Source: an uncultured Actinomycetes bacterium (GTDB lineage: Bacteria; Actinomycetota; Actinomycetes; Nanopelagicales; Nanopelagicaceae). From it: a DNA stretch of 40,401 bases. The translations under genes were made by a program, and so were the position numbers. Where the stretch lies: contig CAIKKN010000007.1 in the NCBI GenBank assembly GCA_903827945.1, positions 1 through 40,401 on the forward strand. Reading direction: 5' to 3'. Below are positions 26,238 to 33,432 of the stretch, in pieces (the first letter of the stretch is position 1; each line of letters starts with the position of its first letter). The notes under the pieces were generated by a model. That model saw only the letters and a list, made by a program, of their open reading frames with translations. It had not been told where the DNA came from and ran no database searches.

Positions 26238-27082
26238 CCATGGCAGGTTCCTCGCGCAAGCGCTTCACGGGCCGAAAGGTTTCCCTCACCATTGCAGGAT
26301 GGGTTATTGGCGCCATTTTTATCGCGCCTTATCTGTATATGTTGCTCACAGCGCTCAAGCCACAGGCTGAAATTGCCGCAATTCCGATCGATTACCTGCC
26401 TTCAAAGTGGACGTGGAGCAACTTCACTGAGGTCTGGAAAATCATTCCTTTGGCCGGCTACATCAAGAGTTCATTCTTTATAGCCTTCTCAGCAACAATC
26501 ATCGTGCTTATTTTCGCAGTGCCCGCCGCGTATTACGTAGCGCGCAACAAGTTCCGCGGTCGTACCGCCTTTTTGCTCCTAGTTCTTATTACTCAGATGT
26601 TCTCACCGACCGCGCTAGTCATCGGTATTTTCCGCGAGATCATTAAGTTCCATCTCGTTGATACATATACATCTCTGATTTTGATTTACGGCGCATTTAA
26701 TATGGCTTTCTCTATTTGGATTCTTTCATCCTTCTTTGCTTCTATTCCTGTAGATATTGAGGAAGCGGCTTGGATTGATGGAGCTTCCAGGTTTGGAACT
26801 CTGCGACGAGTCATTTTGCCGTTAGCCCTCCCTGGCCTGGTCACAGCCTTTATCTTCACTTTTATTGCAGCGTGGAACGAATATGTCATCGCGCTAACAT
26901 TGATTTCAACACCGGCTCGTGAGCCTCTCACCGTCGGTCTCACCACTCTTATTGGCCAGTATCAAGTTCACTGGAATTTCCTCTTTGCAGGATCTCTCAT
27001 AGCAATTGTTCCTGTCGTGATCCTCTTCGCAGCTATTGAAAAATATCTCGTCGGAGGATTAACTGCAGGAAGTGTGAAGTGA
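26234..27082 (+). CDS. Carbohydrate ABC transporter permease (MalG-like, CUT1)
   Basis: A 282-residue membrane permease with about six hydrophobic segments. The EAA motif is DIEEAAWIDGASRFGTLRRVILPLALPGL, and the typical C-terminus is EKYLVGGLTAGSVK. ATG 26234 is chosen because it overlaps the preceding stop as ATGA; a second ATG lies two codons later. Its own stop overlaps the DeoR-type gene start (GTGA), so the four genes are translationally linked. No ATP-binding subunit gene follows, so a shared MsiK/UgpC-type ATPase encoded elsewhere is likely needed. Confidence 0.93.
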   Translation: MTMAGSSRKRFTGRKVSLTIAGWVIGAIFIAPYLYMLLTALKPQAEIAAIPIDYLPSKWTWSNFTEVWKIIPLAGYIKSSFFIAFSATIIVLIFAVPAAYYVARNKFRGRTAFLLLVLITQMFSPTALVIGIFREIIKFHLVDTYTSLILIYGAFNMAFSIWILSSFFASIPVDIEEAAWIDGASRFGTLRRVILPLALPGLVTAFIFTFIAAWNEYVIALTLISTPAREPLTVGLTTLIGQYQVHWNFLFAGSLIAIVPVVILFAAIEKYLVGGLTAGSVK

Positions 27083-27870
27083 GCAAGCAAGACCGCCTCA
27101 ATAGCATTTTAGAGTTAGTCGTAGAACGTGGTTCTGTTGAAGTTGAGGAAGCAGCACAAATCCTAGGTGTCTCGCCTGCAACCATCCGTCGCGACTTTGA
27201 TGCGTTATCTGCAAGACAACTTCTCAATCGCACACATGGTGGTGCATCAGCGACAGGCGGCTCCTTTAATTTACCGCTGACATACAAGGTTGCTAAAGAT
27301 GATGAAATAAAGAAGCGGATTGCACTTGTAGCGGCAGGCATGGTCAAGAGGCATCAGGTTGTTGGAATAAATGGAGGAACAACAGCGACAGAAGTTGCTC
27401 GCGCCCTTGCCGCATCACCTGAATTTGCACCTGGGGACGATACTGAACGCCCACCGCTCACCGTTGTAACAAATGCATTAAATATCGCAACTGAGCTAAC
27501 TGTTCGCCATCAAATACGAATTGTTGTCACAGGAGGCGTTGCTCGAGCTCAATCGTATGAATTGACAGGGCCTTACGCAGAAGCTGTTCTTGAAGAAGTA
27601 ATTATCGATGTTGCATTTCTCGGCGTGGAAGGTTTGCATCCTGATACAGGTGCAGCCGCAGCGTATGAAGACGAAGCGCGGATAAATCGAATGCTTGCAT
27701 CTCGTGCAAATAGAGTCGTGATTGTCGCCCATTCTTCAAAGTTTGAGAATCGCTCATTTGCCACAATCGCGCCTTTTAGCGAAATTGATGTCATTATTAC
27801 TGATGCAGGCATAGACCCACGCGTAAAGAAGTCACTCGAAGAGCAAGGTGTAGAGATTGTTATCGCATAA
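27079..27870 (+). CDS. DeoR/GlpR-family transcriptional repressor
   Basis: A 263-residue regulator. The N-terminal winged helix is DRLNSILELVVERGSVEVEEAAQILGVSPATIRRDFDALSARQLLNRTHGGA (about residues 5-56). A DeoR C-terminal sugar-phosphate sensing domain follows, with VVGINGGTTATEVARAL (phosphate-binding), VTGGVARAQSYELTGPYAE and AFLGVEGLHPDTGAAAAYEDEARINR. Members of this family sense phosphorylated sugars and repress the operon in which they lie. The GTG start overlaps the permease stop by 4 bases. The palindrome at 23941-23962 is its most likely operator, which would couple both divergent arms to one sugar-phosphate signal. Confidence 0.93.
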   Translation: MSKQDRLNSILELVVERGSVEVEEAAQILGVSPATIRRDFDALSARQLLNRTHGGASATGGSFNLPLTYKVAKDDEIKKRIALVAAGMVKRHQVVGINGGTTATEVARALAASPEFAPGDDTERPPLTVVTNALNIATELTVRHQIRIVVTGGVARAQSYELTGPYAEAVLEEVIIDVAFLGVEGLHPDTGAAAAYEDEARINRMLASRANRVVIVAHSSKFENRSFATIAPFSEIDVIITDAGIDPRVKKSLEEQGVEIVIA

Positions 27871-28711
27871 AGAGGAAGGCGAGCATAAGTTCACTGGAGC
27901 GTCGTTGGTACATGCCGCGGCAAAACGTGGCGGTGCGATTGGTGCCTTTAATGTCATCTTGATTGAGCATGCGGAGGCATATGCCATTGGAGCAAATGCG
28001 TCAAAGCTCCCAACCATCTTTCAAATTTCACAAAATGCTGTTGAATATCATGGTTTCTTAAAACCTATTGCTCGTGCTTGCCAAGCCATTGCCGAGCATT
28101 CCGAGGTAGATATCTCAGTACACCTTGATCATGCTGAAGATGAAAACCTCATCAGGCAAGCCCTTGACCTTGGTTTTGATTCGATTATGTTCGATGGTTC
28201 CAAATTAGATTTTGCTACAAATGTTGCAAAGAGTGCCGAACTTGCAAAACTCTGCCAACAATATGGTGCATCTCTTGAGGTAGAGCTTGGCGAAGTTGGT
28301 GGGAAAGATGGAGTGCACGCACCTGGAGTGCGAACAAACCCGGCAGAAGCAAAGAAGTTCGTAGAAGCAACGGGAGTGGATTTACTTGCAGTTGCTGTGG
28401 GTTCATCACACGCCATGACAACTCGAGATGCCACTTTGGATTTTGAATTGATTAAGGAACTTGCCGCAGTTGTTCCTGTTCCACTCGTCCTTCATGGATC
28501 TTCTGGAGTTTCAGATACCGATCTTCAAAAAGCCGTTGCATCAGGGATGCGGAAAATAAATATCGCCACGCATCTCAATCATGTTTTTAGCAATGAGGTC
28601 CGAGCTGCTCTCAGCGGTGATCCAAAGCTCGTTGATCCACGCAAATACATAAAGCCCGCTCGCACTGCAGTTGCTGCAGAGATTGCTCGATTACTTACTT
28701 TGCTTGGTTAG
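27857..28711 (+). CDS. Class II ketose-bisphosphate aldolase (tagatose/fructose-1,6-bisphosphate type)
   Basis: A 284-residue zinc-dependent aldolase. Key segments are HLDHAEDENLIRQALDLGFDSIMFDGSKLDF (catalytic Asp and zinc His), LEVELGEVGGKDG, VGSSHAM (phosphate/zinc His region), VLHGSSGVSDTDLQKA and RKINIATH (phosphate-binding). It splits a ketose 1,6-bisphosphate into glyceraldehyde 3-phosphate and dihydroxyacetone phosphate. The KbaY/GatY and FbaA groups share these motifs. With an AgaS-like protein nearby, tagatose bisphosphate is plausible, but no hexose-phosphate kinase gene lies in the window. The only workable start is TTG 27857, which overlaps the repressor gene by 14 bases; no ATG or GTG is in frame before conserved sequence begins. 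Confidence 0.9.
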   Translation: MLSHKEEGEHKFTGASLVHAAAKRGGAIGAFNVILIEHAEAYAIGANASKLPTIFQISQNAVEYHGFLKPIARACQAIAEHSEVDISVHLDHAEDENLIRQALDLGFDSIMFDGSKLDFATNVAKSAELAKLCQQYGASLEVELGEVGGKDGVHAPGVRTNPAEAKKFVEATGVDLLAVAVGSSHAMTTRDATLDFELIKELAAVVPVPLVLHGSSGVSDTDLQKAVASGMRKINIATHLNHVFSNEVRAALSGDPKLVDPRKYIKPARTAVAAEIARLLTLLG

Positions 28712-28721
28712 TTGCAACTAG

Positions 28722-29930
28722 CTAGACAATCATCCACATTGGATTTTCAAATCGCTTAGAGAAGGCTGCTAACCACTCAGCGGCAAGGGCTCCATCAATA
28801 CTTCGGTGGTCTACTGAAAGTGTGAAGTTAATAACCGTTGCTGGGACTATTTGCTCGCCCTTAACAACTGGCTTCTTCTTCGCAGCTCCAACAGCCAAGA
28901 TCATTGATTGTGGCGGGTTGATAATCGCGTAGAACTCATCAGTTCCATACATCCCAAGATTTGTTACAGAAATTGTTCCGCCTTGGATTTCATCTTGTTT
29001 CAATTTTCCATCACGCGCGCGCCCGAAGAGGTCTCCGGTGACCTTTGCAAGATCATCAAGTCGATGCTTCTCTACTCCTCGCACAACCGGGGTAATCAAG
29101 CCGTTATCAGTTGCAACCGCTACTGCAATATCGACTGTGTTAAAGAACTGCATTGCCTCATCGCCCCAAATGCAATTTGCCTTTGGAACATCGGAATATG
29201 CCGCTGCTACGGTTTTCAAGATCAGGTCAGTGACTGAAACTTTTGTCGTTGTCCACTCGTTTAATTTCTTTCGAAGTTCCAAGAAGTCATCAGCAATGAG
29301 CGCTGCAGACAAATAAAAATGTGGAACCGTAGTTTTGCTTTCCGTTAGACGGCGAGCAATTGCTTTTCGCATACGAGAGTGAGGAACTAAATCATTTGGA
29401 TTACCGGCAACAACAGGCGCTGGCGCTCCCTGTGCTGCATAAATATCTGCCTTCACAATGCGGCCATCCGGCCCAGTTCCTGCTACTAAAGTGATATCTA
29501 CATTTAATTCACGTGCGAGTTTGCGCGCAATTGGACTAAGAAAAATGCGACCGTTGTTTGCTGGTACTGGAGCAACTGGCTCTGGAGCAACTGGGGCGGC
29601 AACAACAGGCGCTGCAACCTCCTGCGCAACTGGGGTTGGCGTTAAAGATGGAGTTCCAGCCAAGATTTTGTCGATCTCAGCGGCGTCTTCACCTTCGGCT
29701 AGCAAGACAGCGATAGGGAGTCCTACCTGTGCATTCTTGCCTTCGGCAACTAAATACTTTCCAAGAATTCCCGCGGTTTCTGCGGGGACTTCGACGAGTG
29801 CTTTTTCCGTCTCTACTTCCGCAAGGGGCTGCCCGACTACGAAGGCTTCCCCCTCTTTCACTAACCATTTAGAGAGAATTGCTTCGGTTGCATCTGCCAA
29901 CAAAGCTGGCATTCTCATCATTGAAGCCAT
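28722..29930 (-). CDS. 2-oxoacid dehydrogenase complex E2 (dihydrolipoamide acyltransferase)
   Basis: A 402-residue E2 subunit. One lipoyl domain (residues 1 to about 80) carries the lipoyl-lysine Lys43 in VETEKALVEV (EKA instead of the usual DKA). An Ala/Pro/Val-rich linker (about 92-126) follows, then a peripheral-subunit-binding domain (RIFLSPIARKLARELNVDITLVAGTGPDGRIVKADI, about 128-163). The C-terminal acyltransferase domain ends with the catalytic HRSIDG (His375, Asp379). The gene overlaps the stop of the fused E1 gene directly upstream. No E3 (dihydrolipoamide dehydrogenase) gene is nearby, so a shared E3 must be used. Which 2-oxoacid (pyruvate, branched-chain or acetoin) is oxidised cannot be decided from sequence alone. 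Confidence 0.93.
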   Translation of the reverse strand: MASMMRMPALLADATEAILSKWLVKEGEAFVVGQPLAEVETEKALVEVPAETAGILGKYLVAEGKNAQVGLPIAVLLAEGEDAAEIDKILAGTPSLTPTPVAQEVAAPVVAAPVAPEPVAPVPANNGRIFLSPIARKLARELNVDITLVAGTGPDGRIVKADIYAAQGAPAPVVAGNPNDLVPHSRMRKAIARRLTESKTTVPHFYLSAALIADDFLELRKKLNEWTTTKVSVTDLILKTVAAAYSDVPKANCIWGDEAMQFFNTVDIAVAVATDNGLITPVVRGVEKHRLDDLAKVTGDLFGRARDGKLKQDEIQGGTISVTNLGMYGTDEFYAIINPPQSMILAVGAAKKKPVVKGEQIVPATVINFTLSVDHRSIDGALAAEWLAAFSKRFENPMWMIV

Positions 29931-32110
29931 TATTTGCCGCCCTTATTTGCCTTCAGAGCGAGCAAGCCTTCAACAACCTCTTCGACGCCTGCAATTGCTG
30001 CACGTTCAAGAACCTTAGAGATACTTGGTGACGCGTTCTTTCCTGTAACACGTTGTACAGGCTGATCCAAGTAATCAAAGAAGCGGCGTTGAATTTCATC
30101 CGATAGCCAAGCTCCATAACCAGTTCCACGTGCACCTTGCTCAACGATAATTACATTGTTTGTCTTCTGAATACTGGCGCCAATTGTTTCCCAATCGATA
30201 CTAGCGCGGTCAAGCCATCGAAGATCGATGAGGTCAGCGCTCATGCCAATTTGAGTGAGCGCCGTTTCGGTTTTACGGACCATCGACAAATAGGAAATGA
30301 TTGTTGCTTCATCGCCAGTTTTTGCAAGACGAGCCTTACCAAGTGGAAGATAATAATCAAAGTTTTCAGGAACTTCTTCTTGCTCTTGATAAAGGTCGAC
30401 GTGCTCGAGAACCAATACTGGATCATTGAGCGCAAGAGCTGTATTCATCAAACCGATATATTCGGCCGCCGATGATGGTGCAACAATTCTCCAACCTGGT
30501 TGCATTGACACAACTCCGGCTGGATCCATCAAGTGTTGAGATCCATAGCCACTTCCCATTGCAACCTTTGTACGAAGCACTACTGGAATATCGTGGGTGC
30601 CACCAAACATGTGGCGAGCTTTACCAATCTGATTGAAAATTTGATCTGCTGCTACCCACATAAAGTCGGCATACATGAATTCAATAACAGGACGGAATCG
30701 TCCATCCATCGCCATTCCGCCACCAAGACCAGCGAATGCGTTTTCACTAATAGGTGTGCCAAGAATACGACCAGGGTATTTAGCCGCAAGCCCTTTTGTT
30801 GCACCATTTGTTCCACCATTAAGGCGGTGGATATCTTCGCCCAAAATAATAATGCGAGGATCAGTTTCCATGCGACGATCCAGAACGGATGCAACCGCAT
30901 CTGCATATTTCATTGTTGATTTTGCAGTAATGGTTGATGGTTCAGCAAAAGCAAGTCCGTTTAGTTCTGATCCGTCCCCGCGAATTCCTACATCAACAAA
31001 TGACTTATCTGGCCATAAAGCAGGCTTAATACGGCGCTTTCCTGGCTTTTCTGGATCTTCTTCAAATATTTGCGCAGCAGCTAAAGCGCATGAATCAACT
31101 GCTTGCTTGCGAACAGAAGCTATACCTTCATCATCAATCAAGCCCAAGTTCTTCATTTCATTTGCAAGTCGAAGGAGTGGATCGCGAGCTTTCCATTCAG
31201 CTTCTTCTTCCTTTGTTCGATATCCGAATGCGCTTCCAGGGAATGGTCCACTCTGGTGGAAGTATCGATATACATCTGCTTCGATAATTGTTGGTCCGCC
31301 ACCATTTCGCATAATTTCATTTGCTTCTGTCATTGCTAAATGAACTGCAAGTGGGTCCATGCCATCGACAAACCATGATGGAATTCCGAATCCAGAACCA
31401 CGCGCTGAAAGTCGAGGTTCTCCTGTTACTTCATCGATATGAGTAGAAACTGCGTAACGGTTATTTTCAATAAAGAAGCAGAGCGGAAGTTTCCAAGCAC
31501 TTGCTAAGTTCATAGACTCGAGAACCGAACCGATGTTGACGGCTCCGTCTCCAAAATATGTTACTGAAACATTGTTAGTTCCAGAACGAGATTGTGCAAA
31601 TGCATTACCCGCAGCAAGTGGTGCTCCTCCGCCAACAATCGCATTTGTTCCGAGAGCTCCCGCATCCAACCATTGAAGGTGCATAGAACCACCACGGCCT
31701 CCGCAATAACCTTGAGCTAATCCCAAAATTTCAGCCATGGTGCGTTGTACTACTTCTTGAATTGCAGGTGTAATCAAATTATTTACATCTAAGCGATTCC
31801 CCGAAACGTGGTTCAAAACCTTTGCCAAAAATTGGTGATGGCCCCGGTGTGATCCATTTACTCCATCGCCGGTGTTCAAACTATAGGCAGATCCAATTGC
31901 GCCACCCTCCTGGCCAATTGAGCTGTGGACTGGTCCATGTACAAGACCCTCTGTTGCAAGCGTTAGTAAGATTTCTTCAAAGGCGCGAATAATGTGACCT
32001 TGTCCCAAAAGTGTTTCAAGCAATTGTGGATCTGCTGCTGCCCAATCCTCGGGGGTAGACCGAAGTTCAACCCAAGGTTTGCTGGGTGAAAGCGGAATGC
32101 GAACGGCCAT
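29930..32110 (-). CDS. 2-oxoacid dehydrogenase E1, alpha and beta subunits fused
   Basis: A 726-residue protein joining E1 alpha (about 1-380) and E1 beta (about 395-726) in one chain. The alpha half has GPVHSSIGQEGGAIG, SHRGHHQFLAK, and the thiamine diphosphate motif YFGDGAVNIGSVLESMNLASAWKLPLCFFIENNRYA. The beta half has ILGEDIHRLNGGTNGATKGL, GTPISENAFAGLGGGMAMDGRFRPVIEFMYADF and DLIDLRWLDRASIDWETI, typical of transketolase-type beta subunits. ATG 32110 is chosen because AGGAG lies about 8 bases upstream; in-frame codons further upstream overlap the putative operators. Fused E1 proteins are known in several phyla. Together with E2 it decarboxylates a 2-oxoacid to the acyl-CoA. Confidence 0.93.
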   Translation of the reverse strand: MAVRIPLSPSKPWVELRSTPEDWAAADPQLLETLLGQGHIIRAFEEILLTLATEGLVHGPVHSSIGQEGGAIGSAYSLNTGDGVNGSHRGHHQFLAKVLNHVSGNRLDVNNLITPAIQEVVQRTMAEILGLAQGYCGGRGGSMHLQWLDAGALGTNAIVGGGAPLAAGNAFAQSRSGTNNVSVTYFGDGAVNIGSVLESMNLASAWKLPLCFFIENNRYAVSTHIDEVTGEPRLSARGSGFGIPSWFVDGMDPLAVHLAMTEANEIMRNGGGPTIIEADVYRYFHQSGPFPGSAFGYRTKEEEAEWKARDPLLRLANEMKNLGLIDDEGIASVRKQAVDSCALAAAQIFEEDPEKPGKRRIKPALWPDKSFVDVGIRGDGSELNGLAFAEPSTITAKSTMKYADAVASVLDRRMETDPRIIILGEDIHRLNGGTNGATKGLAAKYPGRILGTPISENAFAGLGGGMAMDGRFRPVIEFMYADFMWVAADQIFNQIGKARHMFGGTHDIPVVLRTKVAMGSGYGSQHLMDPAGVVSMQPGWRIVAPSSAAEYIGLMNTALALNDPVLVLEHVDLYQEQEEVPENFDYYLPLGKARLAKTGDEATIISYLSMVRKTETALTQIGMSADLIDLRWLDRASIDWETIGASIQKTNNVIIVEQGARGTGYGAWLSDEIQRRFFDYLDQPVQRVTGKNASPSISKVLERAAIAGVEEVVEGLLALKANKGGK

Positions 32111-32128
32111 AGCGGGACTCCTTGACGT

Positions 32129-32140
32129 TTGGGATACCAA
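32129..32140. promoter_or_regulatory. Weaker third operator-like palindrome near the E1 start
   Basis: TTGG-GATA-CCAA is a 4-base-arm palindrome 19 bases before the E1 ATG in its direction of transcription. It shares the GGATAC core with the two stronger sites read on the minus strand (ATTGGATACAATC at the second). It may be an auxiliary binding site for the GntR-type regulator; the match is only partial. Confidence 0.3.
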
Positions 32141-32150
32141 CTTTAGGTTC

Positions 32151-32166
32151 GATTGCATCCAATCAC
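32151..32166. promoter_or_regulatory. Putative GntR/FCD operator, copy 1
   Basis: GATTGCATCCAATCAC contains perfect 5-base inverted arms GATTG and CAATC around CATC. It matches copy 2 (32213-32228) in 15 of 16 bases. It lies in the gap between the divergent E1 and VOC genes, nearer E1. Dyads with TTG...CAA spacing like this are typical of FadR/FCD-subfamily GntR regulators, one of which is encoded at 32782. Confidence 0.65.
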
Positions 32167-32212
32167 AACAAAATTTTGATAACAACCTAGTAATAATCGA
32201 AAAATTACCCTA

Positions 32213-32228
32213 GATTGTATCCAATCAC
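32213..32228. promoter_or_regulatory. Putative GntR/FCD operator, copy 2
   Basis: GATTGTATCCAATCAC, with arms GATTG and CAATC around TATC, ends 15 bases before the VOC ATG at 32244. It is 62 bases (about six helical turns) from copy 1, so both dyads face the same side of the DNA and could be bridged by a dimer of dimers. The position suggests autoregulation of the VOC-gntR operon. Confidence 0.65.
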
Positions 32229-32243
32229 TTGAAAGGAAGATCC

Positions 32244-32771
32244 ATGGCACTCCCTGGCTTACGCGGCACTGAGCACATTGGCTTCACTGTCCCTGATCTT
32301 GATGAAGCCGAGCGCTTCTTCGTTGACATCATTGGCTGCGAAAAAGTTTATGCGTTAGGGCCCTTCAGGAATGATGATAACGATTGGATGCTAGAACATC
32401 TCAATGTTCATCCCCGAACCGTCATGAAGGAGCTGCGATTCTTTCGATGCAAGTTCGGACCAAATTTTGAAATCTTTCAATACACATCTGCAGATGGACA
32501 ACTGCCTCAACCACGAAATAGCGACATCGGCGGCCATCATCTAGCTTTCTATGTTGATGACTTTGACCTTGCTTATCAATATTTACTCGACAACAACGTG
32601 CGCGTATTAGGGGAACCTACTTACAGCAAGAGTCACAGCGAAGGACAGCGCTGGTTATATTTCTTTACTCCTTGGGGAATGCAGTGTGAATTAGTGAGCT
32701 ATCCAAATGGAAAGGCATACGAAAAAGAAACTTCGCTTCGCCTTTGGCACCCGGCCACACCAGAGAAGTAG
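32244..32771 (+). CDS. VOC (glyoxalase/dioxygenase-fold) metalloenzyme
   Basis: A 175-residue vicinal-oxygen-chelate protein with two beta-alpha-beta-beta-beta modules. Probable metal ligands are visible: His in GTEHIGFTVPDLDEAERFF, Glu in PNFEIFQY, His in IGGHHLAFYVDDFD and Glu in QCELVSYPNG. This ligand set fits glyoxalase I, methylmalonyl-CoA epimerase or extradiol dioxygenase relatives; the exact reaction is unknown. AAAGGAAG upstream of ATG 32244 is a good ribosome site. It is 10 bases upstream of the GntR-type gene and is probably controlled by it. Divergence from the E1-E2 genes suggests it acts on an intermediate leading to their 2-oxoacid substrate. Confidence 0.88.
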   Translation: MALPGLRGTEHIGFTVPDLDEAERFFVDIIGCEKVYALGPFRNDDNDWMLEHLNVHPRTVMKELRFFRCKFGPNFEIFQYTSADGQLPQPRNSDIGGHHLAFYVDDFDLAYQYLLDNNVRVLGEPTYSKSHSEGQRWLYFFTPWGMQCELVSYPNGKAYEKETSLRLWHPATPEK

Positions 32772-32781
32772 CCAATAAAAT

Positions 32782-33432
32782 ATGGTTCTTATTTCCGAAG
32801 ATAATATCGCCACTAGTCAGGCCATCGCCGCAGAACTAAAAGAGAACATTCTCGCTGGCAAGTACCAGCCTGGAGCGCGGTTGGTTCAAGATGAACTTGC
32901 CGAAGAATTCCGCGCGAGTAGATCTCCCATCCGCGAAGCGCTGCGAATGCTTGAAGCAGATGGACTTGTCACTATTAAGAGCCACTCTGGTGCATGGATT
33001 ACCGAGTTAGATTTTGCCGAATTTGAAGAGCTCTACCAAATACGCGAACGAGTCGAACCCCTTATGTTGCGGTTGAGCATCCCACATCTCACAACAAAAT
33101 TGATTAAGGAACTTGAAGCCACATTAGAGAAACTAAACGAAGCCACAACCGTCCAGCAATTTTTAAAGCTTGATCGCGAGTTTCATTTACTTACCTATGA
33201 AGGTGCTGCCACGTCTTATCTTGGTGACATTGTGCAGCGCATGTGGAATACAACCCAGCCATACCGACGTCGTTACAGCCAGATTTTAGAGCGTGAACAC
33301 TTCACTTCAGCGCACCTTGAACATACGCTGCTGATGAACGCGATTAAGAGAGCAGACCTGGATGACGCCGAAAGAATTCTCTTCGGTCACATTCGCCGTA
33401 CCCGCTTAGAACTTAAAGATATTAAGGAATAA
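32782..33432 (+). CDS. GntR-family transcriptional regulator, FCD (FadR-type) subfamily
   Basis: A 216-residue regulator. The N-terminal winged helix includes LKENILAGKYQPGARLVQDELAEEFRASRSPIREALRMLEADGLVTIKSHSGAWI (about 18-72). The all-helical FCD ligand-binding domain follows, with EFEELYQIRERVEPLMLRL, LDREFHLLTYEGA and EHTLLMNAIKRADLDDAERILFGHI. The Asp and His residues could bind a metal and a carboxylate ligand, as in many FCD proteins. It is cotranscribed with the VOC gene. The repeated dyads at 32151 and 32213 are likely its operators. Its end overlaps the convergent PRISE-type gene by 11 bases. Confidence 0.92.
   Translation: MVLISEDNIATSQAIAAELKENILAGKYQPGARLVQDELAEEFRASRSPIREALRMLEADGLVTIKSHSGAWITELDFAEFEELYQIRERVEPLMLRLSIPHLTTKLIKELEATLEKLNEATTVQQFLKLDREFHLLTYEGAATSYLGDIVQRMWNTTQPYRRRYSQILEREHFTSAHLEHTLLMNAIKRADLDDAERILFGHIRRTRLELKDIKE

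Noticed and set aside
28709-28720. Palindrome TAGTTGCAACTA between the convergent aldolase and E2 genes
   Set aside because: It has no loop, low GC and no T-run; it cannot form a stable terminator hairpin.
30675-31343. 222-residue plus-strand open frame opposite the E1 gene
   Set aside because: It is antisense to conserved catalytic sequence; the product is Ser/Pro-rich with no recognisable domain.
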